Assembly: GCA_022560025.1 (NCBI GenBank)
Contig: JAFISE010000191.1
Location: forward strand, 1 to 55,785
Direction of reading: 5' to 3'
DNA length: 55,785 nucleotides
Origin: Stagonosporopsis chrysanthemi
Lineage: Eukaryota; Ascomycota; Dothideomycetes; Pleosporales; Didymellaceae
Shown piece by piece: positions 23,198 through 35,673 of the stretch (position 1 is its first letter; each line of letters starts with the position of its first letter). A program made the position numbers and the translations under genes. The notes below the pieces were generated by a model. The model was not told where the DNA came from. It saw only the letters and a list, made by a program, of their open reading frames with translations, and ran no database searches.

Positions 23198-23921
23198 AAG
23201 CGTGGATCCCAGAGCGCTTTGTAAATTAATACACTACCTGATGAAGTCGATGGGTGTGGGTGGATGCGACGAATAGAGCCCTTGTAACAATCCAAATTGA
23301 GCCAGCTGAGCTGTGCACTCTGAGCACTTCCATTGAAAATCGAATCTTTGCTCGCAGAGATCTGGAAGATCAGTACTTTCGCTCATCTCTCAGATGCTCC
23401 TGTAACGTCCAACTCTGATTTTGTCCGTTTTATCTTAGCTTTGCTCAAATCACATTCGCCCCGTCGTCTCCGTTCGCCAGCGCACGATCTCGTGTTTTAG
23501 CTCCAGTACCCCGATGTAGCATGTAGCCGACACTGAAAGCATTGACATACACATCATGGTCACCCTCAACAACACTTTGATCCTTGGAGCAGAAAAACTT
23601 CTGGTCCATTGGCATATTACTTATTCAATGGCCCATCAGGTTTACCGAGCAGCTCTTGATCGAAAGTATTTCACGTTGCACCACGTCGATTCAATGGGAA
23701 CAGCTTCTGATTTGTTGACCCCAAGTGATTGTAGATCCCATCACCTGACGAAACCAAGAGATGTTTGAATAGTAGCATTAGGTTTTGGGTTTATCATACA
23801 AGCAAAGCACATTATTCCCACCACGTTAAGACCTCACTGTGAGGATCGTCATTGCTCATCCATCATACTCGTTTTCCCGTTCTACAGCTGCCTCGTAGAG
23901 ATCAAACTCTGACAAGACGAT
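23198..23921. other. Convergent 3' region
   Basis: This spacer lies between the 3' ends of the F-box gene (plus) and the CFEM gene (minus). No supported gene is seen. Confidence 0.45.
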
Positions 23922-24591
23922 CTACAGGGCAAGGAGAGCAAGGGCAGCAGCACCGAGTAGACCAGCAGCCTGTGTGGCCTGGGTAGCAGCACCAGTGAAC
24001 TGGGAGACAGAAGAAGTGGTGGCAGTCGCAGTGCCGTTGCTGGAAGCAGTAGCAGCGTGGCTGGAGGCCGCGCTAGCAGCACTGGAGACAGCGCTGGCAA
24101 TGCTGCTAGCAGCGGACTCGACGGCGCTAGAAACGGCCTCAGCAGCAGAGCTGGTGGCCTCGGCAGCCTCGGACGCAAGGCTCGAGGCCGCAGATGCAGC
24201 AGCGGAGGTCGCAGATGCGACGGCAGAGCTGGCTGCGGATGTGCCCGCGGGGATCTCAATTGGCACGCCGGCCTCCTCGCATGTCTTCTCAACGGCCGCG
24301 ATGGTGGTTGCCTCGTCGTCGGCGTTACAGGCACCCTGGACGCAGGGCTGGACAGTGCTGAGGAGCTTGGCGCCCTGCTTGCAGTGGCAGGCGAAGTCGG
24401 TCAGACTGCTGCAGCCGTCTGAGGTGAGGGGAGCAATGAAGCAGGTCAGCTAACGAGTGTTAGTTGGATCAACACGACAAGATGTGGCTCAAGGAATTAG
24501 AGTGACTTACGGCGCATTTGGGGATGTTGTCGAACTGGGCTGAGCCGATGGTGGCCAGAGCAACGATGGAGGCAAGAGTGAAGGTCTTCAT
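23922..24591 (-). CDS. CFEM-domain GPI-anchored surface protein
   Basis: Two exons (24511-24591 and 23922-24449) with a 61-bp GTAAGT/TTAG intron give 202 residues. A signal peptide (MKTFTLASIVALATIGSA) is followed by a CFEM domain with eight cysteines at about 26, 30, 40, 48, 50, 63, 68 and 84. The Asp of LTDFACHC, the axial heme ligand in characterised CFEM proteins, is present. After the domain comes a roughly 90-residue Ala/Ser tract, probably O-glycosylated. The end is hydrophobic (AAGLLGAAALALLAL) and fits a GPI signal. CFEM proteins take part in heme/iron capture, surface structure and host sensing. The intron splits the first CxxxC pair. The Ala/Ser tract creates long open frames on other strands that are not genes. 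Confidence 0.92.
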
Positions 24592-26703
24592 ATTGGCTGA
24601 TATTGAGACTGGATTGACGGACGGTTGAACGAGAGAATTGAAGTGGTTGCTGAAAGATAGTTTTGTTGATGATATGGGGACGTTGACGAACACGCGGTCC
24701 TTTATACAACAGTAGGCCGCATTGGCCTTGAGCAGGGCAAAGCTCGTATTCAGGACATCCTCTCGCCATCATCGTCACATGCACTCATACCAGTCCTTAG
24801 AACTGTGCCTGCCAAATCCCTTGACGTGTTATGGAGATCCCCAGCGACTTGTCTGGGCTGGATCGAGGGGAAAGCCTGCTCGCCGAGATGATGCTCTCCC
24901 TCCGCAAATGAATTCGAAGATCGCGGTGGAGCAACTGCCCTTCACGACTAGGTCTCCTTTCTTCTGGGGTAGCCTCGAAAAACCCTTTTATTGTTTCGGC
25001 TCAAAGCGAGCATGTGCTCTGAGTTGATTGGCTGCGACCGACGCACTCTTACGTTTAATGCTGTTGCGGCGGTAGGAGGTGACGGGGGTGTAGTCTTGTT
25101 AAGACTCCAAGACCGGTGCCCCAGACGCCACAAGTCTTACTTGACTGGGTGTGGTGCTGTGAGTGGCCCGCGGGCGTTGATCGCGGCGGGCGCTAGTTTG
25201 GGCATGGTGCGGTGCAGAAAATCCGGGGTGGCTTGGCTGTTCACGAGCATGCGCACGCCATCGCAGCGTCTCAATGAGGAGGACTCGCGAGGCATCTCCT
25301 TGTGGCATGGCAAAAGCTCAGCCGTCCGTTCAATTTTCATAGGAATCCCAATGAATCCTGGTGACCCGTCGTGAAGTTCGCGCTCCTGGTTTCCGCCACA
25401 TCTCTCCTTTCTTGGTCATTCTTCCGGGCCGGCAACTGTTTGCGCAGGAACCAGACCAGTCGTAGACCGGATGATACTCCCGGGCCGCACGCCTTGACGT
25501 TGCACTTGAAGGCCTCACAGCGTGCCAGGAATTAGCGAGTGGCTTGCAGGCCTCCGGAACAACGACCGAAGTGTCTCGTGAGACCTAAGATTGCGTTGTA
25601 CCTGCATCCGCAGCCTCGAATCGCGAATAAATTCGGCAGAACAGAAACACCACTCATGTTGCTCCTCTGATGTGGTTGCAATTTTTGTTGTAGATCAGAC
25701 CAGTTTCACAAGGTTTGCGACATTTTGTGTCGATCCTAATGCGTTCCACGCTGGCGGATGTGACGGCTCGGTGTTGTTGTGTGGAGTTCCTCGGCAGCAT
25801 GTGCGTACACATCAGTTCCAAGAAAAGCTGGGGAAAAGCTGGGGATGTTGAGTGCTTGACTCGCCGTGATTTCGCATAATGTCCACAGTGTAGTTGCAAG
25901 CTGCTTGAACTCTGACAATATTTTGTGAGAGTCAAGAACTGCAACGTGGTAAGGATCATGCCGCGTGCCGTGTTCGTTGCATTGAGTGTCTTCCCACGAG
26001 CGGCTGCAACGTTGTAGACACAACTCTTGCGATCGACGCTGTTTGTCGCACATGTTACCGGCGGATCATCCAAATGGTCCTAAAAGCTCATTTGTCAATT
26101 TCAAAGAGCAGCATAGTCCCCCAGACGTTGTTAGACCCTAGGACGTTCGCGCAACAGCCTTGAAGCCTCCAATGGAAAGGACTTCGTGTGCCACATTGCA
26201 TCCACTTTCTCAGCAGCTTGTAGACCCTGAATCTTCAGCTTTCGTATAACATGAGTAGCTCTGGCGAAAGCTGGAAAGCTGGGGGCTCCGCATTTGATGA
26301 CAGCGATTAATCTGCGCAGTGCCACCGCGACTTGCTGAAGAATGAGTGTGCTGCTAGGTGCTTTGCCAAGAAGCGCCGATAGTGCGTAAGATTCGAGCAA
26401 CATGGCGACTTTAAGCCGAAAGGCCCAAGGCGACTTCTTATAATCGATGTCTCATTATGTCGATATCAAACTCATGGGTTGCGTGATCGCCGAGGCTGTC
26501 CAGTTGCTTTCCGTTGTTGCTTATCGATTGCGGCGCGCCAAGATCTTCTCACTGTCGCGCTAGCAAATCATTGAGCTCCAGGCTGCGGTGATGAACTGCA
26601 ACTCCGTCGCAAATATCGCACACACTTTTAAAACGGCCTGCTGTCGACACAACCGCGCATACCCTTCGAACTGTCACAAACAGTGTCTCAGTGCCCACGC
26701 GAA
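24592..26703. other. Long intergenic region between divergent genes
   Basis: Two kilobases hold the promoters of the CFEM gene and prp46. Several mid-length frames exist, the best being an ATG-started 90-codon frame on the minus strand (26131-26403). None shows domain motifs, signal peptides or clear introns. I cannot support a gene here but cannot exclude a small one. Confidence 0.35.
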
Positions 26704-28251
26704 ATGGCGACGACAGCACCGATCCCAAGCTCTACTGAGCAGCTCGTTCGCCTGTCCGCGAAACGAACAAGAGAGATCTTTGCTGCCGACTTCGCGTCTT
26801 CTGGCGCGTTAGATCATGCGTCAAACACAGCTTTTTCTATTGCTGCCACTACTCTAGCGCCATCGACTGCCGCTGACCAAGTCAATGTCGCTGCACGCAT
26901 ACGGAACGAATACGAACATGTGCGCGAACTGCCACCAGCATTGGCGGCTAGAATGGCTGCAGCAGCGTCAACAGCAGCAGAACGTCGCAAGAAGATCAAG
27001 AACCAGAATGCAGAAGAGCAGGCTTCTGATCCTAAGATGCGCAAGATGATCGCAGGCGCATCAGAAAAGGCGGACAAGGCTAAGGATGCACAGTCTATGG
27101 CCTTGACGTTAAGAGCTGGAGGAAAGGGGGCGGCGCCGAACGCTAACGGACCTACACCGAGTAGGAATGCGACATCAAGTTCACTTGTGCGCAAAGACAC
27201 AGTAAGGCAGACAAAACCAGAATGGCACCAGCCGTGGAAGGTGTCAAGGGTTATGGCAGGTCACATGGGCTGGGTACGATCACTGGCAGTAGACCCTGAC
27301 AACAGGTTCTTTGCTAGTGGTGCGGCTGATCGAACGAGTATGTATCCAGCATCTCAGACATCGTCCCTCACTTTGCTAACATTTTGACTAGTCAAGCTTT
27401 GGGATCTTGCTAGTGGGCAGCTCAAGCTTACACTGACTGGCCATATTAGCGCTGTGCGTGGGCTTGAGATTTCGCCGCGACACCCATACCTGTTCTCTTG
27501 TGGTGAGGACAAGATGGTCAAGTGCTGGGATCTTGAAACGAACAAGGTTATTCGTCACTACCACGGCCATCTTAGCGGCGTTTACACCCTTGCGCTGCAT
27601 CCTACACTTGACGTTCTGATTACTGGAGGTCGAGATGGTGTGGCTCGAGTCTGGGACATGCGTACAAGGACAAACGTGCACGTGTTAAGTGGACACAAGG
27701 GTACTATATCAAGCATTAGGGCACAAGAGGCGGATCCACAGGTCATCACAGGCTCGATGGACTCCACAATCCGTCTCTGGGATCTGGCAGCGGGTAAGAC
27801 ACAAACAGTGCTGACGCACCACAAGAAGTCAGTTCGTGCGCTGGCTCTTCACCCTAAGGAGTTCACATTCGCATCTGGTTCCTCGCAGTCAATCAAGCAA
27901 TGGATGTGCCCTCGTGGCGACTTCATGCTGAATTTCCAACCGGCCAACAGCATCGTCAACACGCTATCTGTCAACGAAGACAATGTTATGTTCTCAGGCG
28001 GCGATGACGGATCAATGTCATTTTGGGACTGGAAGACTGGACACCGATTCCAGCATACTGAGCAAATTGCGCAACCTGGTTCTCTGGATGCTGAGGCTGG
28101 TATCATGTGCTCAACATACGACAGGACTGGCCTGCGACTGATTGTTGGTGGGTCTGACAAGTCGATACAGATCTGGAAGCAGGACGACCATGCGACTGAG
28201 GAGACACATCCACTCGAGTGGCAGCCAACACTCGGCAGACAGAAGTTTTGA
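26704..28251 (+). CDS. prp46: Pre-mRNA-splicing factor Prp46 (PLRG1/PRL1), WD40 protein
   Basis: Two exons (26704-27337 and 27392-28251) with a 54-bp intron give 497 residues. The N-terminal 160 residues are charged and low in structure. The WD40 propeller starts at WKVSRVMAGHMGWVRSLAVD and has seven repeats, with hallmarks such as IKLWDLASGQL, CGEDKMVKCWDLE, GGRDGVARVWDM, GSMDSTIRLWDL and GGDDGSMSFWDW. Order and wording of the repeats fit Prp46/PLRG1, a core member of the Prp19-associated (NTC) complex needed for spliceosome activation in the nucleus. This is a strongly conserved single-copy gene and shows no damage. The start at 26704 gives the usual MATT-like N terminus. It runs in tandem with mdm1, with a 318-bp spacer. 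Confidence 0.95.
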
Positions 28252-28569
28252 TGGATGTATACTTCGTAGAGTGGACGAAAGCATTTTGCATTAAGAGGTG
28301 TTAGGGCGTTTAAAAGAGATACCATAGCTGCAAAGTTGATAAGTTGCAAAATCATATGTCATGGGCCTATGTCGTAAATAAATAGTCAAGGCACCTGTTA
28401 GAATCGGTTGAGCCTGAAGCTCGTATGCAATCGTACCCGTAGAGTCCGTATTATTCCACGTGTGCCGACGTAATGCCGCGCATAGCGGCGCGAGTCGCTG
28501 CCGACATCGACCTCACCGACTTCCCAAGCTCCAAATCCTACGCAAGATGCGCCTCGCCAAGAAGAGACT
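28252..28569. other. Short spacer between prp46 and mdm1
   Basis: This short stretch carries the 3' end of prp46 and the promoter of mdm1. No frame is supported. Confidence 0.5.
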
Positions 28570-31500
28570 ATGGCCCTGAAGCGCAGAGATGTAGTCCTCG
28601 CCGCCGTCGCCATATTCATCGCCTGGGGCTACCTGACCCACTGGCAGCCGAAGCTGCACTACCTGCCATATGCCTTTGTCGCCGGCGCAGCAGCTGCGCT
28701 AGCCGCGGGAGCTTGGCTGACATTCACCATTGCCTGGAACAAGGACCTACGATATCAGGAACCCAGATATGGAGCTCGACATGCTGCCTTTGTCAAGCCA
28801 GAGCGGTGGGCGGCTGAGGTGGCAGCGCTCACAAAGCGCAACGAATACATGATGGAGCCTATATACCCAACGTCATTCGTTGTTTCAGACAGCCTGGACG
28901 TGCTGGTTGGTCTTATATTGCGCGACTTTGTGAAGAGCTGGTACGGCAGCATCAGCAAGAGTCCAACCTTCGTCAACGAGGTCGACCGAGCGATCCGCGC
29001 TGCGCTGGGCGAGGTCCGCGACCGCATTGTCGCAGTGGACATGATTGAGATGGTCGTGTCCCGCCTTGTACCGATCATCACCGACCATATGCGCGCGTCA
29101 TACGAGGCCGAGCAGGTTGTGCGTGGAAGAAAGCTCATGCGCAATGTTACTGAGAGCGAGGAGCTGGACCTTGCGATAGCAGCGAAGTACAAGGAAGGCC
29201 GCCTGCACCCGGCTGCATCGTTGGCATATTCGAACACGAAACCCATACAGCAGCAACACCTACGCAGCCTTATCACCCGCATACTCCCCAAGATCATGCC
29301 GCCCAGCATGATGACAAGCCCGGCGGTAAACGTGCTGATCAAGGAACTCGTGGCGTGCGCAGTTCTGTCACCGGTCGTGCAGATGCTTTCTGACCCAGAC
29401 ATGTGGAACCAGCTGATGGAGGGCTATGTACGTCTATCAATTTCTAGGAGCTGACGAATGCTTATCACTTCAGGGTCGCACACTGCTCCAAGAGCGCAAG
29501 ACAGTTCGCAAACTACGCGCCGCCCTTGATCAGCAGACGCCCGCCTCGCCCAAGATTCCGAAGAATGTGCAGTTCCCTAAACTTGCGCCAGGTGATAACG
29601 AGCGCCGCTTCGAAAAGTTTATACGCGCCATCAGGCAGACGAATACCCTGGCAGACGCTCGCCGGTTTCGTAGTGAAATAGCGAGTCAGCTACGAAAGGA
29701 CTCGCAAGTCGAAGGGCAGGATGCTGTATACATACGACGCCTAGAGACAGCACGCAGCATCTTGGATCAGAAGGTCGCAAACCTCAGTGCTGGTGGATCA
29801 GTTCGAGCAAAGGTGGAGGCCAAGGAGAAGCCAAAGCATAAGCGCACATCGTCCAGGTTCGCCAATGCATCGCTGCGAGAGGTACTATACGATGCATCAG
29901 GTCTGTCTTGCTTCATGGAGTTCATGGATCAAGCTGATCTAATGCGTCTTGTGCAATTCTGGATAGTTGTCGACGGATTTCGAAATCCCCTTGAGGACGA
30001 AGTCGATGAAGAACCTGCTGAGCAAAGCGGCGCATTGTCGGCTTGGACCGAATCAGATCGTGCAGATATTGCGCAGATCCATGACGGATACCTCTCTAAA
30101 ACAGAGCTCAAGATCTTGCCAGAAGCCAAAGAGGCGGTTCTGAAGTTCCTCAAAGCCGGACGAAAGGCAACGCCTCAGCAGTACCAAGATGCGCGACGAG
30201 CTCTGCTTCGAGCCCAGACCGATGCGTACGACCGACTGCAAGAGCCATACTTCAGGCGGTTCAAGCGGTCGAACCTCTACTACAAGTGGCTCGCAATGGA
30301 TGAGGCTGCGAATCCTAGTAGACATGTTGCAACACAGTCGATTGCGCAGGCTCTGGATAATCCTTCTACCGCTGGTCCTGTAATGGCCAGATCGCAGTCA
30401 TCGCAGAGGCCAATGCTGAAGCTACCAGCTGGCGATCTTCGCCGTGCCGTCGCCTCGTCTTCTGATCTGAAGAGCCAAAACATCATCAAGGACACTGAGC
30501 CGCCGCTCAGACGTTCTTTGGATGTGCAATCTCCCAACACTCTTCGCTCCCCACTGTTCGATGACGACTACGACACTGATACGATGGCGCAATCGACTGC
30601 GAGCTTGGATTCTAACTATGGTCTGAGTCATGCCAACGGCAACAACAGTCAAGTTGTTGATGCGATGCATGCTGCCTTGACCGATATCATGGACGAACCT
30701 GAGGGGTCCCTCTTTTTCGATCCATCTTCGAATTCGCCTCAAGATGTTGGCTCTCGAAAAGCATCGGTGGACATACCGGCAAGAGCTCTTTCACCACGCC
30801 CGGCGATGCTGAACAGGAAAGAGAGTGAGAAGCCAAGTATAGCATCACTAGGGCTCGTTGGTGCGCCTCGCACACGTGGTGTATTTAACGACGACCTCTT
30901 TGGTGACGAAGAGAAGTTTCTCGAGGATGAAGTGGAAGACCCGACCTCAAATGCTCATAAGACCGATGATGAAGATATCCACGAAGCCGCACCAGGAGAT
31001 CTGGGCCTTGCAGAAGCCATCGATGCGCTAACGGCTGATATTGAGCGACTGGTAACGCAGGAGTCGATTGTAGACTCGCTAACAAGCAAAGCCGAGTTGA
31101 CAAACAATGCTGCAGAGCTGAGAATATTGAGGAAGAGTAAAGCTAGTCTACAGAGAGAGATACAGAGGAAGGAGTTGCAGCGACAACAGTACATCGTACA
31201 AGAGAGCGACAACAGTCTATACGGACGCGCGACGATCTTCATACAATCCATCATGGTGGGTACGGAGGAAGATGGTAAGGAGTATGCTATGTGTAGGTTA
31301 ATAACATTCGTCGTTCTTGATTTACTAAATCTGACATATACAGATGTGATCGAAGTCAAGCGCAAAGCAGGGGATCAGATGCCAGCTGCAACCTGGGTGA
31401 TCTCCCGCCGTTACAGTGAGTTTCACGAACTACACAAGAACCTCCGAGCCAAGTTTCCTCAAGTGAGGAATCTCGAGTTTCCCCGCCGGCAAATGATGCT

Positions 31501-32371
31501 CAAGCTGCAGAAAGACTTCCTGCACAAGCGTCGCATTGGGCTCGAGAAGTATCTGCGAGAGCTTCTCCAGATCCCATCTGTATGCCGGTCTCGCGAACTT
31601 CGCTCCTTCCTCTCGGCTTCCGCTATCAATCCAGCCGACACGCTTAAGAACCCAGCTGAGACCAACGACTTTGTCTCACGTATTTACAGCTCAGTGGCTG
31701 ACGGCATGGAAGAGTTCCTCGGCAACATACCGGTGCTAGATCAGCTGTCCGTTGCCGGCCAGAATCTCATCTCCGCGGCGACAACTCAACTCGCGGCTAA
31801 CAATAACCCCAGCGATCCCAACGCGCCGCCGGGTTTTGAAGCAGGACTTGGTGTGGGCGACGCCGAGGCTGAAGCAGAACTACTCGCTTTTGAGAGCAAG
31901 GATTTTGAACCGCTAGTAAAGCCTATCTGCGATCTCTTCCTCGAAGTATTCAACCTGAACGCGCAAAACAACTGGCTCCGTGGCCGCGCCGTAGTCGTAG
32001 TCCTGCACCAGCTCCTCGGTGGCACTATCGAGCGCAAAGTGCGCGAGTCCTTTACCACATTCACAACTGGGAATGCCGTCGCAGGATACGTCGATAAACT
32101 CGCCGACACCATGTGGCCGGGTGGCCGCATGAAGCAGCCTGACCCCAATGCGCAGCCCAGGACACAGAAGGATAAGGACAAGAGCAGGCGAGAGGCGAAG
32201 GCGGTGCTCGAGACGCTTATACCTGAGTTGGCGAGCAGTGTTGTGGGGAGAGGTAACGCAGTTACGGCCGCGAGGAGGTTGGAGGGCATGATCAATAATG
32301 AGCGGTTGAACACACACTTGGTGTTCACGATTGTGGACGAGGTTATTGGGGTGCTGTTTCCTGATGCGTAG
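28570..32371 (+). CDS. mdm1: Mdm1-type sorting nexin (PXA-RGS-PX-nexin C), ER contact-site protein
   Basis: Three exons (28570-29427, 29474-31292, 31344-32371) give 1234 residues. An N-terminal hairpin of hydrophobic segments (about 10-50, DVVLAAVAIFIAWGYL and FVAGAAAALAAGAWLTF) anchors it in the ER. A PXA domain follows at about 100-285, then RGS at about 420-557 (LREVLYDASGLSCFMEFM), an acidic disordered part, PX at about 869-985 with the phosphoinositide-binding RRYSEFHEL, and nexin-C at about 1080-1200 (NNWLRGRAVVVVLHQLLGG). This is the Mdm1/Snx13-14-25 layout; yeast Mdm1 tethers ER to vacuole and lipid droplets. The second intron (51 bp) has no stop and is a multiple of three, so an unspliced mRNA would only insert 17 residues into the PX domain. 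Confidence 0.93.
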
Positions 32372-34203
32372 ACGTAGATGTACCAATCTTGCAATGGACC
32401 AAATGTATTAAAGGACATGATCATACTAGTGTTTGATAGCATCAATAATAGCGTGATATGCTGTCCGGGCATGCGCTTGAGGTCATCGGTCCTACGCTCA
32501 GTCTGCCTTGTGTTCTAACGTTTCCTTCCATTCCACACGTTCACATATAAATCCGACCTATTCAAGGGAGCCGAACTCCCTGGCCACTGGACAGCCGAGT
32601 TGCTGAGTAGCCTTCTGATTAGGCCGATGGGGCTGTACATACTGCAGACGGCATGTCGCAGATTTCTGCGCTCAACCCCACCTGGCCCTGCTCTATGTCT
32701 TCACAGACCGAATGACGCAGCCAAACTGTTCCTACCGACCGCACAAGGGTCGATGGAACCAGCATGGACATCACCGTGAATCTTTCCGTCACGGTGTTTC
32801 AAGTCCTCATCCTTTTCACTTCCCGATTCAGCTGAATGAACGTAGTTCACATCAACCAAGAAGAACTCTGCGAAAGCGAATATTCTGTCAAAATGATGGA
32901 GCTGGTATGTTCTCGGTGGGGAAAGGCCGTACTAATATGGCTTGGGCCTGACGGATGGAGAGAAGCACTGGTGACCTCTTAAAATGGCCCTTCCCAAGCA
33001 GGTGTTCTGGTTGACTGTACTTGTTGAAAGTGTCCCGCAGCTTCCAATAATGATATAAGCATAAATAAATCTAGCCTTGCCTTGCTGTCACTATTTCATG
33101 ATCTCCCGTACTGTCAGTGGCGATCGATTGTTTCCTACCAATCCGGCAACAGATTACGCGCACCCAGTATAATAGTCGGAGACAAAGTTCTAATTTTTGT
33201 CCGCAGAACCATCCATCATTGCAACCGTACGCGAGAAGTCAGGCAAGTAAGCCCGCAATTGCGGGCGATTCCTGTGCTGTAATCTTTCATGAACCCCATC
33301 ACGTATCGAAAAGGCTTTCGTCAGGGAGGCATCTCAAAGCCACAGGGTTTTGATTGAAGGGAATCCAGGCACAATTTTGCTCGTAATTTTGGAAAACAAC
33401 AACAGAAAGTTACCACAAGAATGCTATACAGCCAATACCACGTATGTTCACTGCTGCTTCCGCTTATCAAGTGCGGCAAGCGCTTCAGTCAGTTTCCCCC
33501 TCGAAGGCAGCTTTATTGCTCTTATTTCCAATACTACGCTTGGGGGTTGTGCAACACTCCTCAACAGCCTGCTTCAGATGTTGGAACAGCTGTAACACTT
33601 GCGGCATCAGTTGCAGTAGGTGTCGTTATCGCGGTAGGTTTAGCAGAAATCGCAGGCTCAGAAACAACATTGCACTCCGTTATGCTCAGGCTTGTTTATA
33701 GCCATCTGAACCATTCTCCGGGTCCTTGTCCGCCGCTTTGCCCTTGCAAATAGTGCCATCGTTACTCTTGCCAGATGGAGCCGATACTGGCTGTACCCAT
33801 CTCGGTTTTGTGAGCGTATTAATCATATTCCGATTAGCCTCCTTGTCCTAACCTTTGACGAAATCGTCATGCATCCAGTGACTTGGCCCGGAAACGAGTT
33901 CGAATTGTGCCTCGCGATCTCAGCCATTTGGCGCCACACCGGACACATCATAGCCGATCGAGAATCGAACTCGCGGTATCATCTTCATGCCATGCCAAAA
34001 GGGCACTGCCCATCACTCTCACGAGACCATGCAACTTCTTTTGTAGCCTCATCGCAGCAGTCCTGGAGAAAGAAAGCCGTCTACAAGACCTTGTAACCTT
34101 GTCGCAGTGAGTGCAAGCAGTGCGGGAAGATTTGAGGATTGAACTGAGGTTGCATTGTGCGAAGCTACGAACAGTATGTATACATGGGTAGCTGTAAACA
34201 GCG
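32372..34203. other. Intergenic region with no supported gene
   Basis: Only short frames occur. A minus-strand stretch near 33600-33830 reads Thr/Pro/Ala-rich protein-like sequence (AITTPTATDAASVTAVPTSE) interrupted by stops, perhaps a decayed secreted protein. A 16-bp perfect palindrome lies at 33251-33266. Confidence 0.35.
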
Positions 34204-35060
34204 CTAGTGCAGGATGGGGAGCCGCATCTCACCAAAGGTGAGGCGCGGGTTGCCCATGAGGCAAGAGAGACTCCAAATCGTGACAAACCTTTGGTAGGGA
34301 AGTCTGTACTCTTTTCCGTTCTCGTCGAAAGGCTTGTCTTCGCAAAGGTATGCGAGCTTGGTGCCGTACTCTACGTCAGTGGCGGTCGTGGCATGTGTAA
34401 TACCTGCGAGGATGGCAAGGTCATACGAGTCGTGGATTTCGGCCGGGTCTTTGTCAAATTAATAGTAGGCTGTGAAACGCTTGGCCTTGACGGCAGTGTG
34501 TTTACTATCGCCAATTTAGTATAGTGTGGGTACCCCTAGGTCTGATAGAATAAATACTGGACTTGCGTGAGAGCCCACAACACTAACATTATGCAGAGAA
34601 ATCTTTTAGATCGTTAGCGGTGGCGCACCTGGTTCTTAGCTCTTCTAATGTTGGCAAGTCTTTGGTCACAATGTCTGAGCCGAAGAAGCTGTGCATGTGC
34701 AAAGTGGCCAGGGACGACGATAGTGTCAAAATTCTTCATCATGAGTTGAGAAACATTGGTGTAGGTACATGTTTGCGCGTGGCCAGCGGCGGTAGCAGCG
34801 ACAAGAATACCAACCTCAGACATGAATCGGAGAGGTCTAGATACCTAAATGAGTGGATGCAGGTGTAGCAAAGAAAAGATCGTGCGCGAGGCCCGCGAGC
34901 AAAACTGAGTCAGTAGAAGCGAATGTGTCGAAAGAGAAATTGATAGATGCTGAAGGCACAAATTCAATCGATGTGCCTAACATATCTGCCGTATTTGTAG
35001 ACGTATACCTACCAAGGTATTGGGTGTGGAAAACTGTTTGATGTTTCATTGATGGTTGTT
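34204..35060 (-). pseudogene. Decayed, unrecognised protein gene
   Basis: The minus strand contains protein-like blocks in order. They include FVPSASINFSFDTF (about 34950), MMKNFDTIVVPG (about 34730), MHSFFGSDIVTKDLPTLEEL in a shifted frame (about 34600-34700), VKAKRFTAYY, and FDKDPAEIHDSYDLAILAGI to DVEYGTKLAYLCEDKPF (34300-34500). The last block ends with GNPRLTFGEMRLPILH and TAG at 34204-34206. The final open block is interrupted by TAA at 34459-34461, which could be a former CAA. A frame shift separates VVPG from MHSFFG. The family was not recognised. The blocks are too coherent to be random, so I call it a pseudogene or an intron-rich gene that I could not resolve. Confidence 0.4.
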
Positions 35061-35673
35061 TCATTCATGGGTGCTTTTGTTAGCACGTCGGGAAACGGCA
35101 GTAGCAGCTTTACCCGCAGAAAAGGGTTGTAAGTTCCTGGTGCAGCTCAATGAAGTACCTTGACTTTCCCCGGCAGTTTGGGAAGAGATGCGAGTGAGGC
35201 TGCAAGCGCCGAAGAGAGAAGCTGCTGGTGTAGCGCCAGCCGAACGAAATGTTGAAAGCACGAAACCCGATTGCTGGGCAGTGCGCCATCTTACCTTTCT
35301 CCTCTTTGGTCTCTAGTCGAGTCCGTGTGAAGATTCCGACAGCAGCAACCAGCAGCTTCTATCATGTATCTACCAAGGCTGAAACGCTAAGGTCAAAACA
35401 TCAGCTTAGCAGGATGTGCGACTCATACCCTCTATCACATGTGAGTCTTCGGGAGCAAGGAACAGTACAAGCTTTATTCCACCACCATTGTAAAGAGTAT
35501 CGATGTGCACGATTATGTTTATGCTCACTACTGTGCCCAAGCCCTAGACTTGATTCGCACCACATGAACTGACGAGGTTATAACTCGGTTTTCAAAGGCT
35601 CTAGAATATTCCGGATAAGGAATGTTATTGGTTGTCAACTTTGGGTCTATTAAATGGTATTGTCGAATCTTTT
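35061..35673. other. Intergenic region
   Basis: No gene is supported. It is the 3' flank of the threonine-aldolase-like gene, and its left part may include the 5' end of the neighbouring decayed gene (a hydrophobic QLLSSALAASLASLPKL stretch on the minus strand near 35200). Confidence 0.35.

Noticed and set aside
23882..24334. Minus-strand 150-codon Pro/Leu/Arg-rich frame
   Set aside because: Out of frame with the CFEM gene, which explains the same bases with a signal peptide, eight cysteines and a GPI end.
24057..24422. Plus-strand 121-codon Gly/Arg-rich frame opposite the CFEM gene
   Set aside because: It is a by-product of the GC-rich Ala/Ser repeat on the minus strand; no start context, domain or splice sites.
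26131..26403. ATG-started 90-codon minus frame in the CFEM-prp46 spacer
   Set aside because: No domain, signal peptide or intron evidence; kept only as a remark in the intergenic entry.
33940..34040. tRNA-like T-arm (CGAG-TTCGATT-CTCG) on the minus strand
   Set aside because: No matching acceptor stem, D-arm or anticodon arm could be formed upstream.
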